Assembly (NCBI RefSeq): GCF_900111685.1 | Contig: NZ_FOHX01000008.1 | Coordinates: 124,001 to 188,000, forward strand | From: Nonomuraea wenchangensis | GTDB taxonomy: Bacteria > Actinomycetota > Actinomycetes > Streptosporangiales > Streptosporangiaceae | Direction of reading: 5' to 3' | Length of the DNA stretch: 64,000 bases | Part shown: piece by piece, positions 63,349 to 64,000 of the stretch | Layout of the letters: the number at the start of each line of letters is the position of its first letter | Position numbering within the stretch: the stretch's first letter is position 1 | The notes under the pieces: generated by a model | Database searches by the model: none | Seen by the model: only the letters and a program-made list of their open reading frames with translations | What the model was told of the DNA's origin: nothing | Program-made: the position numbers and the translations under genes

Positions 63349-64000
63349 CGCGGCTCCGATCCGGTGGGCGGGGGCAGCGGGAGGGCGGCGCGCACGGACC
63401 AGCCCGGCGCGCCGGGGCGCGGGCCGGCGTGCAGGGTGCCGCCGAGTGCCGTCACGCGTTCGCGCATGCCGAGCAGGCCGTAGCCGGTGGCGGCGCGCCG
63501 GCGGCGGGCGGGGGCGGGCGGGGCGTCGTCGGTGATCTCGACGGTGAGCGTGCCGGGCTCGCGGGCGACGGTGACGTGGACGGAGCGGGCGGCGCGGGCG
63601 TGGCGGGAGACGTTCGTCAGGGCTTCGCGGACGACGCGGTAGACGGTGGCGGTGACCTCCGGCGGCCAGGTGGCGCCGTCCTCGTCCTGCTCCGGCAGGC
63701 GCAGGTGGACGGGCGGGCCGTCGAAGCGGGCGGCGAGGCCGGCGAGGCTCTCCGGGGGCGGCGCGGGCGGGGCCGCGTCGCGGAGCAGGCCGACGAGCCG
63801 GCGCATGGCGGCCAGGGCGTCGGCGCCGGCGGTCTCGATGCCGGTCAGAGCGCTCCCGACGTGTTCGGGGCGGCGGCGGGCCAGCACCTGGGCGGCCTGC
63901 GACTGCAGGACGATGCCCGTGACGTGGTGCGCGACGACGTCGTGCAGCTCGCGGGCGAGCTGGAGGCGTTCGTGGCGGCGTACGGTCTCGGCCATGGCCT
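63345..64000 (-). CDS. Sensor histidine kinase (NarL-partner type), 5' end outside window
   Basis: The frame reaches the right edge, so the N-terminal sensor part is cut off. The visible ~218 residues hold the HisKA_3 dimerisation helix LQLARELHDVVAHHVTGIVL with the phospho-His, then MRRLVGLLRDAAPPAPPPES. The ATPase follows: TATVYRVVREALTNVSRHAR (N box), VTVAREPGTLTVEITDDAPP (G1 region), TGYGLLGMRERVTALGGTLH (G2). The Met at 63995 is internal, not a convincing start. It phosphorylates the response regulator encoded downstream. Confidence 0.92.
   Translation of the reverse strand, partial: AMAETVRRHERLQLARELHDVVAHHVTGIVLQSQAAQVLARRRPEHVGSALTGIETAGADALAAMRRLVGLLRDAAPPAPPPESLAGLAARFDGPPVHLRLPEQDEDGATWPPEVTATVYRVVREALTNVSRHARAARSVHVTVAREPGTLTVEITDDAPPAPARRRRAATGYGLLGMRERVTALGGTLHAGPRPGAPGWSVRAALPLPPPTGSEPR

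Noticed and set aside
1..64000. tRNA, rRNA or other structured RNA genes apart from the riboswitch
   Set aside because: No tRNA-like cloverleaf with a T-loop GTTCGA context and no rRNA-like sequence was noticed by eye; a tRNAscan-SE/Infernal run would be needed to exclude them fully.

Overview
The window is chromosomal DNA from a high-GC actinobacterium. GC is very high almost throughout, with strong G/C third-codon bias, many GTG starts, ATGA/GTGA overlaps between co-directional genes, several probable leaderless starts, and families typical of the phylum: AfsR/BTAD-type regulators, CGNR zinc fingers, WYL regulators, an F420-type luciferase-like protein, and a Ddn-like flavin domain fused to hemerythrin. 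A Streptosporangiales genus such as Nonomuraea would fit, but no marker in the window proves it. No rRNA, tRNA, CRISPR array, phage module or large biosynthetic cluster was seen. The region looks like an accessory chromosome arm rich in regulators, small enzymes, broken genes and short repeats.

Layout. 0-3.7 kb: end of a MarR gene, a lipoprotein/membrane-protein pair, and a MarR + NTF2-like pair divergent from a DinB/maleylpyruvate-isomerase-like gene. 3.7-5.7 kb: a lower-GC patch with a small membrane protein and wreckage of an IS5-type element next to an IS630-type transposase remnant. 5.7-10.6 kb: a zinc-motif/coiled-coil protein followed by a LysR regulator with a repeat-built insertion, then a secreted alpha/beta hydrolase overlapping a membrane acyltransferase. 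10.6-21 kb: regulator-plus-enzyme cassettes (MarR/epoxide hydrolase; XRE/SnoaL-like; TetR/hydrolase; haloacid-dehalogenase-like hydrolase; BTAD regulator; SDR), a 48-bp minisatellite, and relics of an AsnC regulator and an MFS transporter. 21-25.8 kb: pirin-TPR, MarR, FUSC transporter, WYL regulator. 25.8-34.4 kb: a large protein of unknown function, SGNH hydrolase, acyl-CoA ligase, anti-sigma-type ATPase, LLM oxidoreductase and a secreted rhamnogalacturonan lyase with carbohydrate-type operators. 34.4-42.6 kb: a secreted Asn/Arg-rich protein, CGNR regulator, SCO6745-like protein, esterase lipoprotein, beta-lactamase-fold serine hydrolase and a 1031-residue AfsR-like regulator. 42.7-55.6 kb: a DrrAB-type ABC exporter, LysR and its likely target, methyltransferase, imine-reductase-like enzyme with HxlR, AraC, SDR, dehydrogenase, a SugE/Gdx exporter under a guanidine-III-like riboswitch, DedA, WYL, and ArsR-SRPBCC. 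55.6-60.2 kb: a five-gene biotin-uptake operon (bioY, acyl-CoA ligase, thiolase, bioM, bioN). 60.4-64 kb: GNAT, XRE-cupin, the Ddn-hemerythrin fusion, and a two-component pair cut by the window edge.

How the parts work together. Most units are small self-contained circuits: a regulator next to one or two enzymes, often with a visible palindrome between them. The best supported functional stories are guanidinium export controlled by an RNA switch, biotin (or precursor) acquisition in the bioY operon, and pectin side-chain degradation by the rhamnogalacturonan lyase. The latter has LacI-type operators but its regulator is not encoded here.
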